The notes below the pieces were generated by a model. It saw only the letters and a list, made by a program, of their open reading frames with translations, had not been told where the DNA came from and searched no databases. A DNA stretch of 64,000 nt, taken from the NCBI RefSeq assembly GCF_035989305.1, contig NZ_CP108514.1, forward strand, positions 7,606,501 through 7,670,500. The letters are read 5' to 3'. The DNA is from Streptomyces sp. NBC_01233 (GTDB taxonomy: Bacteria; Actinomycetota; Actinomycetes; Streptomycetales; Streptomycetaceae). Made by a program: the position numbers and the translations under genes. Positions 34,542 through 45,803 of the stretch are shown one piece after another (positions within the stretch are counted from its first letter, which is position 1; each line of letters begins with the position of its first letter).

Positions 34542-35231
34542 ATGGAACACACCGAGATAGGTGTCGTCCACACATCGATCACCCGCGCCGATCCCCAGGC
34601 CGTCGCCGCACTGTCGGCCTTCGGAGTCGCGACGATCCACGAGGCCATGGGCCGGGTGGGCCTGATGCGCCCTTACCTGCGTCCCGTCTATCCCAAGGCC
34701 CGTATGTGCGGTACCGCGGTGACCGTGCTGCTGCAGCCCGGTGACAACTGGATGTTCCACGTCGCCGCCGAGCAGATCCGCGAAGGCGACGTCGTGGTCG
34801 CGGCCTGCACCACCGAGAGCGAGGACGGCTTCTTCGGCGACCTGCTCGCCACCTCGTTCCGCGCCCGGGGCTGCCAGGGCCTGGTCGTCGACGGCGGTGT
34901 GCGGGACGTGGCGGACCTGGAGGAGATGGACTTCCCGGTCTTCTCCCGGGCGATCAACGCCAAAGGCACGGTCAAGGCCACGCTCGGTTCGGTCAACGTA
35001 CCGGTGGTATGCGGCAATGCACTGGTCAGGCCCGGCGACGTCGTCGTGGCGGACCGTGACGGTGTAGTGGTGGTGCCGCGCGAGCGGGCGGCAGAGGTCG
35101 CCGAGGCGTCGGCCGCGCGCGAGGCCGGCGAGGCGAACAAGCGCGCGCGGTTCCGCGCGGGCGAACTCGGCCTGGACCTGTACGGCATGCGCGGCCCGCT
35201 GGCCGGGCTCGGGCTGCGCTACGAGGACTGA
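34542..35231 (+). CDS. ligK: 4-carboxy-4-hydroxy-2-oxoadipate aldolase (LigK/RraA-like)
   Basis: 229 residues, matching HMG/CHA aldolases. RraA-fold landmarks: TIHEAMGRVGLM, GTAVTVLLQPGDN, REGDVVVAACTT, FRARGCQGLVVDGGVRDVAD (metal and substrate binding Arg/Asp), RPGDVVVADRDGVVVVPRER. It splits the C6 acid into pyruvate and oxaloacetate, the last step of the pathway. RraA regulators are shorter (~160); the N- and C-terminal extensions here are typical for the aldolase. Confidence 0.88.
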   Translation: MEHTEIGVVHTSITRADPQAVAALSAFGVATIHEAMGRVGLMRPYLRPVYPKARMCGTAVTVLLQPGDNWMFHVAAEQIREGDVVVAACTTESEDGFFGDLLATSFRARGCQGLVVDGGVRDVADLEEMDFPVFSRAINAKGTVKATLGSVNVPVVCGNALVRPGDVVVADRDGVVVVPRERAAEVAEASAAREAGEANKRARFRAGELGLDLYGMRGPLAGLGLRYED

Positions 35232-35243
35232 GGAGGACCGAGG

Positions 35244-37494
<2,251 letters not shown>

Positions 37495-37499
37495 CCGAC

Positions 37500-38474
37500 A
37501 TGACCGACGACCAGACCATCCGGATCGCCCTGGCCGGAGGAGGCGCCTTCGGAGCCAAGCACGCGGCCGCGCTCAGGCGGATCAAGGGCGTGGAGGTGGC
37601 TGCCGTCGTGAGCAGCACCCTCGAAAGCGCCCGGAACTTCGCCGCGGAGCAGGGCATCGGCCGAGGCGTCGCGACATTGGAGGAGGTACTGGCGATGGAC
37701 GACATCGACGCCGTCATCCTCGCCACGCCCAGCCCCCTGCACGCCGCGCAGACGCTGGCCTGCCTCGAAGCGGGCAAACACGTCCAGACCGAGATCCCGC
37801 TGGCCGCCTCCCTCACCGACGCCGAGGCGTGCCTGGAGGCACAACAGCGCACCGGACTGGTTGCGATGGTGGGGCACACGCGGCGCTTCAACCCGAGCCA
37901 CCAGTGGGTACGGCGGCGGGTCCAGGCTGGAGACTTCAACATCCAGCAGATGGACGTACAGACCTACTTCTTCCGCCGCACCAACCTCAACGCCCTCGGC
38001 CAGCCGCGCTCCTGGACCGACCACCTGCTGTGGCACCACGCCGCGCACACCGTCGACCTGTTCGCGTACCAGACCGGCTCGCCGATCGTGCAGGCCAACG
38101 TGGTCCAGGGTCCGATCCACCCCGAGCTCGGCATCGCGATGGACATGTCGATCCAGCTGCGCGCGGAAAGCGGCGCCATCTGCACCCTGTCACTGTCGTT
38201 CAACAACGACGGGCCGCTCGGCACGTTCTTCCGCTACATCGGCGACACCGGCACCTACGTCGCGCGCTACGACGACCTGGCCACCGGCAAGGACGAGCCG
38301 ATCGACGTGAGCGGGGTCGACGTCTCGATGGACGGCATCGAACTGCAGGACCGCGAGTTCGTCGCCGCCATCCGCGAGGGCCGCGAGCCGAACGCCTCCA
38401 TCGCCCAGGTGATGCCCTGCTACCGGACGCTGGCGGCCCTCGAGGAACAGCTCGACGCCATCCCGGTCCCGTGA
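37500..38474 (+). CDS. ligC: 4-carboxy-2-hydroxymuconate-6-semialdehyde dehydrogenase (LigC)
   Basis: 324 residues from the ATG at 37500, set by AAGGAG upstream; the GTG at 37491 overlaps ligAB but has a poorer position. Gfo/Idh/MocA fold with NAD(P) site IALAGGGAFGAKHAAAL, the EIPLAAS position in place of EKP (LEAGKHVQTEIPLA), and VGHTRRFNPSHQWVRR typical for LigC. Oxidises the hemiacetal of the ring-cleavage product to 2-pyrone-4,6-dicarboxylate. Last gene of the operon, followed by a strong hairpin. Confidence 0.9.
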   Translation: MTDDQTIRIALAGGGAFGAKHAAALRRIKGVEVAAVVSSTLESARNFAAEQGIGRGVATLEEVLAMDDIDAVILATPSPLHAAQTLACLEAGKHVQTEIPLAASLTDAEACLEAQQRTGLVAMVGHTRRFNPSHQWVRRRVQAGDFNIQQMDVQTYFFRRTNLNALGQPRSWTDHLLWHHAAHTVDLFAYQTGSPIVQANVVQGPIHPELGIAMDMSIQLRAESGAICTLSLSFNNDGPLGTFFRYIGDTGTYVARYDDLATGKDEPIDVSGVDVSMDGIELQDREFVAAIREGREPNASIAQVMPCYRTLAALEEQLDAIPVP

Positions 38475-38505
38475 CCACGGCACCGGCGGCAGGCCCGGGC
38501 CCGAT

Positions 38506-38527
38506 GAACCGCCCGATCGGGCGGTTC
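38506..38527. terminator. Hairpin terminator after the lig operon
   Basis: A perfect 22-bp palindrome, GAACCGCCCGATCGGGCGGTTC, 32 bases after the ligC stop. Forms a 9-bp stem with a GATC loop; no T-tract. Confidence 0.75.
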
Positions 38528-38539
38528 GAGATCCTGGTG

Positions 38540-38900
38540 CACGTACGCGATGATGCGCCGGGCGCCAGCACGCCCAGCGCTCGTGCTGGTCGAGAACGGC
38601 CATCAGCTTCCTCTTGCGCTTCTGGTCGGCGCACAGAACAGCCAGGTAGGCGGCGAACTCGGCTTCGGTACCCAGCGTGCGATGACAGGCGCGGGCGCTG
38701 AGCATCAGCTGCGGCCGGGCAGTTCGGCCAGCCCGTAGAAGACGATCTGCTCAAACTCTGACAACTCACCGTCCGGCTGTCCCGGTGGGGTCGTGCAGCA
38801 GGGTCATCTTCTCTGCGTCGAACGGGGTGGCTCCGGCCTGGTGTTTCGAGGAGTGGCGGCGGAGCGTGTTCATCGGTGTCAGCAGCACGCGGCGGCTCGC
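38540..38900 (-). pseudogene. Decayed gene of unknown function
   Basis: On the minus strand, pieces in different frames look like former coding sequence: ATPFDAEKMTLLHDPTG, then ELSEFEQIVFYGLAELPG, then a stop, then RTLGTEAEFAAYLAVLCADQ followed by KRKRKLMAVLDQHERW. I do not recognise the family. Frameshifts and a stop suggest a relic. Confidence 0.35.
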
Positions 38901-39016
38901 CGCGCCAGCCCACCGATGTGTCGGGAATCGAAGGCCCGGACCCCCCAACGCTCCTTGGGTACCCAAAACTGCTGGTCAGGGCCTCGTGAGGAGGAGGGCG
39001 AGGAGATCACCCGCAT

Positions 39017-39041
39017 CTATTCCCCCCAGGCACTCCCCACG
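39017..39041. repeat. Paired CCCCAG/CTCCCCAC repeats downstream of corA fragment 3
   Basis: Two TCCCC units ~11 bases apart, ~75 bases beyond the fragment stop, with an upstream GAGGAGAT segment resembling that at 12722-12730. Confidence 0.5.
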
Positions 39042-39114
39042 GCCGTTTCTGGGCGATCTGTGAGTGACGCGAAAGCGAAGTGCGAATGATGGCTGAGTGT
39101 GATGCGAGGGGTAC

Positions 39115-39299
39115 TTAGAGCCAGTCCCGACGCTTGAAAATCACGTACAAACTGATGCAAACCATCCCCATGAGGCAGATCGCAAGGGGGTATCCGAAGC
39201 TCCAACCCAACTCAGGCATGGACTCAAAGTTCATGCCGTAGATGGTTCCCACGAGTGTGGGTGCAAACAGGATGGCGGCCCAGGAGGAGATCTTCTTGA
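39115..39299 (-). pseudogene. corA: corA 3'-end fragment 3 (internal junction)
   Basis: Encodes the CorA C-terminus (KKISSWAAILFAPTLVGT, YGMNF, FKRRDWL; TAA stop) and ends at the core GAGATCTTCTTGA (39287-39299). An open frame of 108 codons (39115-39441) starts at an ATG in the adjoining element-end sequence, but its first half is unrelated to CorA. A peptide with one membrane helix and the GMN motif could in theory be made; a functional channel could not. Confidence 0.85.
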
Positions 39300-39470
39300 A
39301 GTCGTCACCCTCACGCCGCTGACCTGCGGAAATCGACCGGAGAGCTGCCCTGACCTGCGGCGATCCGTCTTTCCGGCCCTTTCGCCGTGGTGCCCGTTGA
39401 TGCGCCCGATCCTCCCCAGCCGCTCCCCAACGGGGCTTCATCCTCCCCAGATTCTCCCCAGCCGCGGCTT
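39300..39470. repeat. Element-end sequence with arm-type repeats (copy 3)
   Basis: Closest match to copy 1 (4167-4334): CTGACCTGCGG, CCGGCCCTTTCGCCG, then CTCCCCAGC, CTCCCCAAC, CTCCCCAGA and CTCCCCAGC, with the first ~113 bases from the core. Marks the left end of element III. Confidence 0.65.
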
Positions 39471-39771
39471 CCTCCGAAGGTAAGTCGCCGCTGTGGGGAG
39501 CCCGATCCAGGCAGCGGGTCGTGCTGCGCGACGTAGTGGATGCGCGGTGGTGGGGCGCTGACCGTCGTCGCAGGCAGGTCCTGTCTTACGGAACTCCAGG
39601 AGCCCCCGAGGAGCCGGAGATCGGATCGATCGACACCGATGGGCTGCACAAACTCGCCTACGTCTGCACCTAACGGGCCCCAGTAACACACAGTGCCGAC
39701 GGGCGGAGGCAACAAGGCCTGGAACAAGGGCATCGACCTTCGGCGCCGCTCGGCTTCATAGTTCATCCACG
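39471..39771. other. No gene recognised
   Basis: About 300 bases between the element-end repeats and the stop of the hipA-like gene. Minus-strand frames end with a stretch related to the element end but carry no family signature. Confidence 0.4.
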
Positions 39772-40965
39772 TCAGGAGTGCATCAGGGGCAGCACCGCAA
39801 GGCGTTCGTCGATTGCCTCGCTGACCATGCCAGGAACGGGGCAATCCCGCTTGACTTGAGGCCAGGCGGTGGCCAGGGCCTCGACGGTTTCCTGTACCGT
39901 CGAGGCGATCTGTTCCGCGGGAAGCCTGAGTGACTGCGACATGGCGCGAAAACTGTCGAGTGTGATGAGGTCGGAACTTGTGGTTCCGCCCAGGGGGAAG
40001 GCCAACTTCTGGTCAGCCCTCGGGTATGCGGCGATGCAGACCAGGTCGTATGCCGGTGAGAGCCGGGCCTGCCTGCCGCCCGGGTATCGCAATGTCCAGT
40101 TCTTTAGGTGTGCGTCCGCATTGCCCATTGCAATCATGGCTACGAGCCGCCGCACATACTCGACGACGTCCTCGGTCGGGCAGACTGCGCTGACGACACG
40201 GCCGAGGCCCTCGTAATTGGCCCGGTCGTATTTGGAGTCGGTGGCTACCTCGCGCACCTGCGCGAAGTCTTCCTGATGGACTCGGCCCTCGCCTGTCCGA
40301 TCGAAGCGGCGAACTGCGAGCACGGGCTCCGAGGGATCGGCCAACCCATCGGGCAGATTGTTGACCTCTGAGCCGGGTACAAGGGAAGCCTCAGGCACAT
40401 CAATGCCTGACAGAGCCGCCCAGTGCAGCATGGCGAATTCATTGGCAGGGACGGACGGGAAGCGCTCGTCAGGGAGTTTCACGATCCAGTCTCCGCCACT
40501 ACCGGTGGTGGGAAGCACTAGGGCCTTGCCCTCGAAACGCATCGAGAACTTGGGCTGCACGCCGGCCAGCGAGAAGCGCAGCGCATGGTCATGGCTGCAC
40601 ATCTCGGGCTGATCGTGGTCGGGGAGGCCGTCTAGCGGCGTGTCCGGCACTACGCGTACCGCTCCGGGCAGATCCTCGCCGAGATGGTTCAGCAGTACGA
40701 AGTCGTGAATTCGCTGCTTCCCCAGCTCGGTGGCCACCAGCCGACGGAGCCCGCTGCCCTGTTCTGGGAGCAGGTTCGCGAACCATTCCGGCACGCTGCC
40801 ACTCGCTGTCCGGCGCTTGCGTGGATCGCGTTCGAAGCCTTGTCCGAAGACCGGGTGAACGGCTGTCAGGTCCGTGTACTCGAACCACGTGTTGCCCTTG
40901 TGGTAGCCCAGCACGCCGATGCGGCGGTCTCCCAGGAAGACCGTTGCGGTCACATCACGCTGCAT
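39772..40965 (-). CDS. HipA-like serine/threonine kinase (toxin family)
   Basis: 397 residues from the ATG at 40965; longer frames run antisense into the neighbour. N-terminal HipA coupling domain (TATVFLGDRRIGVLGYHKGN), ATP-binding loop SLAGVQPKFSMRFEGK, catalytic GNADAHLKNWTL (HxKN) and metal-binding LSPAYDLV. HipA kinases phosphorylate translation factors or tRNA synthetases and are normally paired with HipB; no HipB lies next to it. Instead it overlaps the DUF262 gene by 11 bases, so it belongs to that operon, suggesting a composite defence or toxin module. Confidence 0.87.
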   Translation of the reverse strand: MQRDVTATVFLGDRRIGVLGYHKGNTWFEYTDLTAVHPVFGQGFERDPRKRRTASGSVPEWFANLLPEQGSGLRRLVATELGKQRIHDFVLLNHLGEDLPGAVRVVPDTPLDGLPDHDQPEMCSHDHALRFSLAGVQPKFSMRFEGKALVLPTTGSGGDWIVKLPDERFPSVPANEFAMLHWAALSGIDVPEASLVPGSEVNNLPDGLADPSEPVLAVRRFDRTGEGRVHQEDFAQVREVATDSKYDRANYEGLGRVVSAVCPTEDVVEYVRRLVAMIAMGNADAHLKNWTLRYPGGRQARLSPAYDLVCIAAYPRADQKLAFPLGGTTSSDLITLDSFRAMSQSLRLPAEQIASTVQETVEALATAWPQVKRDCPVPGMVSEAIDERLAVLPLMHS

Positions 40966-42604
40966 CGGTGGTGTCTCCCCACAGGTTTTCGTCGAACAGG
41001 GCCTCGGCCGCGGGCCCGTCGGAAAATCCGAACAAGGCCATGCGCTGCACGTGATCGGAGATGAGCCTGGCGGTGATCGCTGCGCGGCGTGCCAGGAACC
41101 CGTCGACATCTTCCAAGTCGAGCAGTTCTGCACACCGTTCGTCCATGCAATGCGACCGAAGGACTGATTCGTCCCAAGCCTCGGAGAAGAAGCCGAACCC
41201 CGTCTTGTTCGCCGGATGCAGCAGCTTGCCTGCCATGGTCCGGTCACCGGATACGAGGGACTGCAGTGGGGAGCCCCCGCTATTGAGCATGTCCATCAAC
41301 AGGCGGGAGTCGTCGAGCCGAGTGCCCGCTGGGTAGTGGTTGCCGTCGGAATCCACGGCCTGCGCCAGGAGGACAGGATGAGCTGACAGGAGACCAAGTA
41401 CGTTGATCTTCGCCTGGGCCCTGTTCAGGGCTGTCTGGGTCAGATCCGGTTTCCAGAGCTCTCCACCGACCGGCAGTAGTTTCAGTATCCGCGTGGCACT
41501 GGCGACAGGGTCGTCATGGACGGCGCTGGCGTTGCGCCGCAAGGCCACAGTGTTCCCCTGCGGGGCCGCGCCGACCACGGCGCCCCGCCAGACCCATCGG
41601 CGCAAGAGCTCTCCGCCTCGTCCGTCCGGGCGCCCGAACAGGGCGGCGTAGCGGGTGAGCACGGGCACGTAGAGGGCGTAGGGGAGCAGGCGCAGGTGCG
41701 GAATTCCGGCCTCGTTGCGCAGCCAGTCGACCACAAGGCGCAGAGCCTTCTCGGTCCAGCCGAAGGCCTGCTGCCGGTCCTCGTCGTCCTTGAACTCCTG
41801 CCGGAAGTCCCGGTCCACCTGCCCTCCACGCACTGCCATGACACTTTGCATGAGCATCTGGGGGCTGAAGTCTCCGAAGTCGAGGGCTGTGACGCGATCA
41901 CGCAGTGCGTCGAGGTCGGACGGCTGCACGTCGAGTGGAGTGGAATGTAGTGCCTGGAAGATCTCGGCTCTCTTCAGGGTTTTGCCGAAGGTGTTCATCC
42001 GGTCGAAGATCTCTCGCAGCGCCTGCTCGTCGTCACCTTCGATCTCATACATGGGGATCTCGTACGTACGGATGGCAGTGGCCACTGAATCGCAGAGGTC
42101 GTACTCCTCGCTGGTTAGCCACGGCCGTTCACGCTGCCAGGCGATTAGTCGCCGGTTGTCGCCGGCGACCCAGACCGGGAGCCAGTGATCACGCGGGTTC
42201 TGGGAGTGCGGCGCCGACAGGAACCGTTTGCGGGCGTCGCTCTCCCGTAGGTCGTAGAAGATCCGGAACCGACGGTCCACCGTATGCTCGGATGCCGTGA
42301 GCGCTCCGATGAGCGTGGTCAGCCGCTGCTGTCCATCGACCACCCACAACGCGTCGGATCGTTCGGGGGCGTCGAACCGGAGCTCCCCCAAGGTGATCTC
42401 GGCGGCGGGGGCGGGCTTGCGCCACATCAGCAGGTTGCCGATGGGGTAGCCGCGCAGGATGCTGTCGAAGAGCCGTTCGGAGTCGGAGGCCTCCCAGCGG
42501 TACGAACGCTGGAAGCGCGGGATTCGGATGCGCCCGCTCTGGGCCCATTCGACCAGCTCCAGCGGAGCTACACGACCGACCTTCGGCTTGGTTACGCCTG
42601 ACAT
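40955..42604 (-). CDS. DUF262 (GmrSD/ParB-like nuclease fold) protein
   Basis: 549 residues with GGAGG before the ATG. The DUF262 domain covers ~15-240: IRIPRFQRSYRWEASDSERL, DSILRGYPIGNLLMW, the DGQQRLTTLIGAL motif (~90-103) and FDRMNTFGKTL. DGQQR is the conserved NTP/nuclease motif of the GmrSD type IV restriction family. The C-terminal half lacks the GmrD HNH nuclease and is of unknown function. Located between a RAMA-domain protein and the HipA-like kinase, with overlap to the latter. Confidence 0.83.
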   Translation of the reverse strand: MSGVTKPKVGRVAPLELVEWAQSGRIRIPRFQRSYRWEASDSERLFDSILRGYPIGNLLMWRKPAPAAEITLGELRFDAPERSDALWVVDGQQRLTTLIGALTASEHTVDRRFRIFYDLRESDARKRFLSAPHSQNPRDHWLPVWVAGDNRRLIAWQRERPWLTSEEYDLCDSVATAIRTYEIPMYEIEGDDEQALREIFDRMNTFGKTLKRAEIFQALHSTPLDVQPSDLDALRDRVTALDFGDFSPQMLMQSVMAVRGGQVDRDFRQEFKDDEDRQQAFGWTEKALRLVVDWLRNEAGIPHLRLLPYALYVPVLTRYAALFGRPDGRGGELLRRWVWRGAVVGAAPQGNTVALRRNASAVHDDPVASATRILKLLPVGGELWKPDLTQTALNRAQAKINVLGLLSAHPVLLAQAVDSDGNHYPAGTRLDDSRLLMDMLNSGGSPLQSLVSGDRTMAGKLLHPANKTGFGFFSEAWDESVLRSHCMDERCAELLDLEDVDGFLARRAAITARLISDHVQRMALFGFSDGPAAEALFDENLWGDTTDAA

Positions 42605-42659
42605 GATCCACCTCCGGTAGTCGTGACATCGTAGGTCCGGGGAACCGCGCTGCCCGTGC

Positions 42660-43070
42660 TCACCGCAGGTCCCTCAACAGGATGCCGTCCTCGGTGGTGA
42701 AGGCTGTCCAGCCGTTCTGGGAGTTGCCTGCGAGTGCAGTCGCCGCGCCCGAGGGGGTGCCGTGCACGGAACCGTCCTCGAGCTGGAGCGCCCCGCTCGC
42801 GAGCACTTCCACGTAGTGCACCTGGTTGAGGTTGCGCCGCCGCCACACCAGCCGCTGCCCGGGGCGAAGTCGCCGGTCCGTCAGAAGAGGGCGAAGTGCG
42901 GCCTCTGGTGATGGGGACTCCGTGGTTGTGCCCCCGGATTGCGACGCTCTCTCTGGGAGGCCGAGGACCCGGCGCAGGGTGCTGTTCGGAGTGTCGACGA
43001 AGGGCTTCGCCCGGTTCTGCAGCTCTTCGTAGACCTCGTCGTCCACCCGGATCGTGGGGCTCATTGCCAC
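42660..43070 (-). CDS. Small protein with ribbon-helix-helix-like N-terminus and RAMA-like domain
   Basis: 136 residues (GTG at 43070; an ATG at 43064 is also possible, with AGGAGAAAGG before both). The N-terminus SPTIRVDDEVYEELQNRAK resembles a ribbon-helix-helix DNA-binding unit. The C-terminal ~60 residues (GALQLEDGSVHGTPSGAATA, NGWTAFTTEDG) resemble the RAMA domain, which reads modified DNA or accompanies restriction systems. First gene of the DUF262-HipA operon, so it may be the autoregulator or target-recognition part. Confidence 0.65.
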   Translation of the reverse strand: MAMSPTIRVDDEVYEELQNRAKPFVDTPNSTLRRVLGLPERASQSGGTTTESPSPEAALRPLLTDRRLRPGQRLVWRRRNLNQVHYVEVLASGALQLEDGSVHGTPSGAATALAGNSQNGWTAFTTEDGILLRDLR

Positions 43071-43199
43071 TTTACCTTTCTCCTGGCGAGACTGTGACAG
43101 TGGAAAGCTAGCAAGGCTGGAATCGCGCGTACAGCAGATTCGGGTGGTTGTCTGTCGGCGAAAGCCCGCTGGGAGGGGAATGGATACCGGGGATCCGTT
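43071..43199. promoter_or_regulatory. Upstream region of the RAMA-DUF262-HipA operon
   Basis: About 130 bases between the operon start and the P450 relic; must contain the operon promoter. No clear -10/-35 could be fixed by eye. Confidence 0.3.
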
Positions 43200-43660
43200 C
43201 CGATTAGCGGGTCCCGGTACGGGTCCCCGACCAGGTGTTCACCTTCCTCCTCGCTACCGCAGAGAACATGGCGACCACTCGCATGTGGGTCGTCAATGAA
43301 CTCGCGACCGACTCGGACCTCGACGGGCAGGTCCGTGGTGAGATCGACCGCATCCTCGGCGGCCGGCCGGTTACTGCCGAACGTCCGTCTGACCTGCACC
43401 TCATCGGACGGGTGAACGAGGCGCGCTGCGTTTGCACGCGGTGTCGATGCTCGCGGGCCAGGCCGCCCACCCGGGATGTGTCCGTACTCCACGCGGCACA
43501 CAAGTCCTGTACTTCCCATATGCACTGCACCGAGATCCCAGGCTGTTCCCGGACCCACCCGCCCCGACCCGGGCCGCAGGTCACCGGAGCGCGCCCAGTT
43601 CATATCCCGCCACGTCTGCCCGCCGTTCGGCGCCCGCGAGACTGTTCTAACGGCCGATCG
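43200..43660 (+). pseudogene. Decayed cytochrome P450 (C-terminal half)
   Basis: Three frames in sequence give P450 landmarks. Frame 2 gives an I-helix region FLLATAENMATTRMWVVNEL and the following DSDLDGQVRGEIDRILGGRP. Frame 1 gives RGTQVLYFPYALHRDPRLFP. Frame 3 gives the heme-loop remnant RAQFISRHVCPPFGARE, in which order and residues are damaged. Several frameshifts; not expressed as a P450. Confidence 0.6.
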
Positions 43661-43965
43661 ACATAAAGGGGATGAATCGTCCACTCTTCCGCGCCGCGCA
43701 TACGTGTGCCATCTCCTGGGGGTGACGTCAGCACGGCGGGCGTGGCATACCAGGGATGGGAAGGTTCGCGGTTTTGGGATCCCACATGTGTGCACGGCAT
43801 GCCGCGAACCGATATCTGTCGCCGTGTCTCCGCTGCGTTCGGCCACCATCGCCGGCGCAATGGCGAAAGCCTCGCGTCCTCTTCGGGTGCTTGGCCGAAT
43901 CGCCAAAGGCTACGACGAGCCACTGCCCATCTCCACCAAGGGCAGGGGCCAGCGCTCGCGGCTAG
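43661..43965. other. No gene recognised between P450 relic and insertion sequence
   Basis: Frames on both strands are short or without family signature. GC content looks lower than in neighbouring genes. Confidence 0.35.
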
Positions 43966-45668
43966 AAGATCACTGAAAATCTGGGTTCTGGCCTCGCGTG
44001 TGCTGACGCGGGGCCAGACTGCTGTGTATGCAGGGGGAATGGGATGGCGAGAGCGTCGGCGAGGACGTGTGGGAGACCTGCCGGGAGTTGATCCCGGCCG
44101 GGGGTGTGTTCGCGTTCCTGGCCGAGCACCGCGGGGTGCTGTTCCCCGGGTCGATGTTCGCGGACATGTACCCGTCCACGAACGGGCGGCCGTCGCTGCC
44201 GCCGCAGGTCCTGGCCGTGACGGTGGTGCTGCAGAGCCTGCACGGGCTCTCCGACTTCGAGGTCGTTCAGGAACTGCGCTGTGACCTGCGGTGGAAGGCC
44301 GCCTGCGGGCTCGGCTTGCACGACACTGCGTTCGATCCGTCCCTTCTGACCTACTTCCGCCGCCGCCTGCAGCGCTCCAGTGACCCGAACCGGCTGTTCC
44401 ACAAGGTCAGAGAGGTCATCGCGGCCACCGGCGTCCTCAAAGGCAAGCAGCGCCGTGCCCTGGACTCCACCGTGTTGGATGACGCGGTCGCCACCCAGGA
44501 CACCGTCACCCAGCTCATCGCCGCGATCCGCAGGGTCATCCGCGAGGTCCCCCACGCCGAGCGGACCGCCGCGACCTGGTGCACCGCCCACGACTACACC
44601 GACCCCGGCAAGCCGAAGATCGCGTGGAACGACGAGCAGGCCCGCACCCGCCTGGTCGACGCCCTGGTCACCGACGCACTGAACCTGCTGGGCCGCCTGC
44701 CCGAGCAGGAACTCGGGGAAGCCGCGGCGAACGCCGTCGGGCTGCTGGCCCTGGTCGCGGGCCAGGACGTGGAGCCCGCCGACGACTCCGACGGCCGCGA
44801 CGGGCGCTGGCGCATCGCCCGGGGCACCGTCCGCGACCGCACCGTGTCCACGGTCGACCCCGAAGCCCGTCACATCCACAAGAACCGGACCCGCCACCAG
44901 GAAGGATTCCGCGCCCACGTGGCCTTCGAGCCCGAGGCGGGAGTGTTCACCGAGGTCGCGCTGACCGCCGGCAGCGGGGCCGGCAACCACGAGGCAGCCG
45001 TCGCCCGCGACCTCCTCGCCGACGAGGACGCGCCGGTCACCGCCCTGGGCGATGCCGCCTACGGCACCGGCGACCTGCGCGAACACCTCCAGGACCTGGG
45101 CCACGACCTGGTCCTGAAGCCCCCACCGCTCAAACCGGCGGTCCCCGGCGGGTTCACCGCCGATGAGTTCACCGTCGACACCGAACAGGGACACGTCACC
45201 TGCCCCGCCGGACACACCGCACGGCTCGGCCGGCCACTGGCCAACGGCGCACGCCAGGCCCAGTTCAAGAAACTGTGCGCCACCTGCCCGCTCAAGGACC
45301 GCTGCACCCGCTCCAAGACCGGCCGTGTCTTCAGCGTCCACGCCCAGTACGACCTGCTCAAAGCCGCCCGCGACCAGGCCGCCACCGACCCCCACTGGCA
45401 GGCCGAGTACCGCCGATGGCGACCACCGGTCGAGCGTGCCATCGCCTGGCTCGTCGCCAAAGGCAACCGCCGCGTCCCCTACCGAGGCGTCATCAAGAAC
45501 AACACCTGGCTCCACAACCGCGCCGCCGCCCTCAACCTCCGCCGCCTGATCAACCTCGGACTCACCCGCACAGGCGGCACCTGGACGATCACCCCGGCCA
45601 CCGCATAACGCGAGGAGCCACCCAGCCCAACACCGGACGGCCCCTCAGACAAGATTTTCAGGAGCGTT
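43966..45668. mobile_element. IS1182-family insertion sequence
   Basis: One transposase gene flanked by imperfect terminal inverted repeats: AAGATCACTGAAAATCTGG at the left and, on the other strand, AACGCTCCTGAAAATCTTG at the right. Each end is bordered by CTAG (43962-43965, 45669-45672), probably a 4-bp target duplication. The element looks complete. Confidence 0.8.
44028..45608 (+). CDS. IS1182-family transposase
   Basis: 526 residues. N-terminal DUF772-like region (YPSTNGRPSLPPQVLAVTVV, LRCDLRWKAACGLGL), RALDSTVLDDAVATQD with the first catalytic Asp, ALGDAAYGTGDLREHL with the second, and a Cys-rich segment (CATCPLKDRC) before the C-terminal RPPVERAIAWLV with the Glu. Reading frame intact, so the element may still transpose. 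The coding region starts ~60 bases inside the left end. Confidence 0.92.
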   Translation: MQGEWDGESVGEDVWETCRELIPAGGVFAFLAEHRGVLFPGSMFADMYPSTNGRPSLPPQVLAVTVVLQSLHGLSDFEVVQELRCDLRWKAACGLGLHDTAFDPSLLTYFRRRLQRSSDPNRLFHKVREVIAATGVLKGKQRRALDSTVLDDAVATQDTVTQLIAAIRRVIREVPHAERTAATWCTAHDYTDPGKPKIAWNDEQARTRLVDALVTDALNLLGRLPEQELGEAAANAVGLLALVAGQDVEPADDSDGRDGRWRIARGTVRDRTVSTVDPEARHIHKNRTRHQEGFRAHVAFEPEAGVFTEVALTAGSGAGNHEAAVARDLLADEDAPVTALGDAAYGTGDLREHLQDLGHDLVLKPPPLKPAVPGGFTADEFTVDTEQGHVTCPAGHTARLGRPLANGARQAQFKKLCATCPLKDRCTRSKTGRVFSVHAQYDLLKAARDQAATDPHWQAEYRRWRPPVERAIAWLVAKGNRRVPYRGVIKNNTWLHNRAAALNLRRLINLGLTRTGGTWTITPATA

Positions 45669-45803
45669 CTAGACGGCGAGCTGAGCCGGATCGCCACGAT
45701 CGCTTTCGGTCAACGTCACCTGATCGTCGATGCCGCCTGCAACATCGGCGTACAACTCGTGGGTCCGATGTGCACCGGTGCGGGCGTGATGGGAAGGCGA
45801 CGC

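Noticed and set aside
34542..35231. RraA ribonuclease regulator
   Set aside because: Length (229), extensions and position between ligJ and ligI fit the carboxy-hydroxy-oxoadipate aldolase of the same fold better.
39115..39441. 108-residue protein from corA fragment 3
   Set aside because: Only the last ~61 residues are CorA. The start lies in attachment-site sequence, so treated as a chimeric relic, not a gene.
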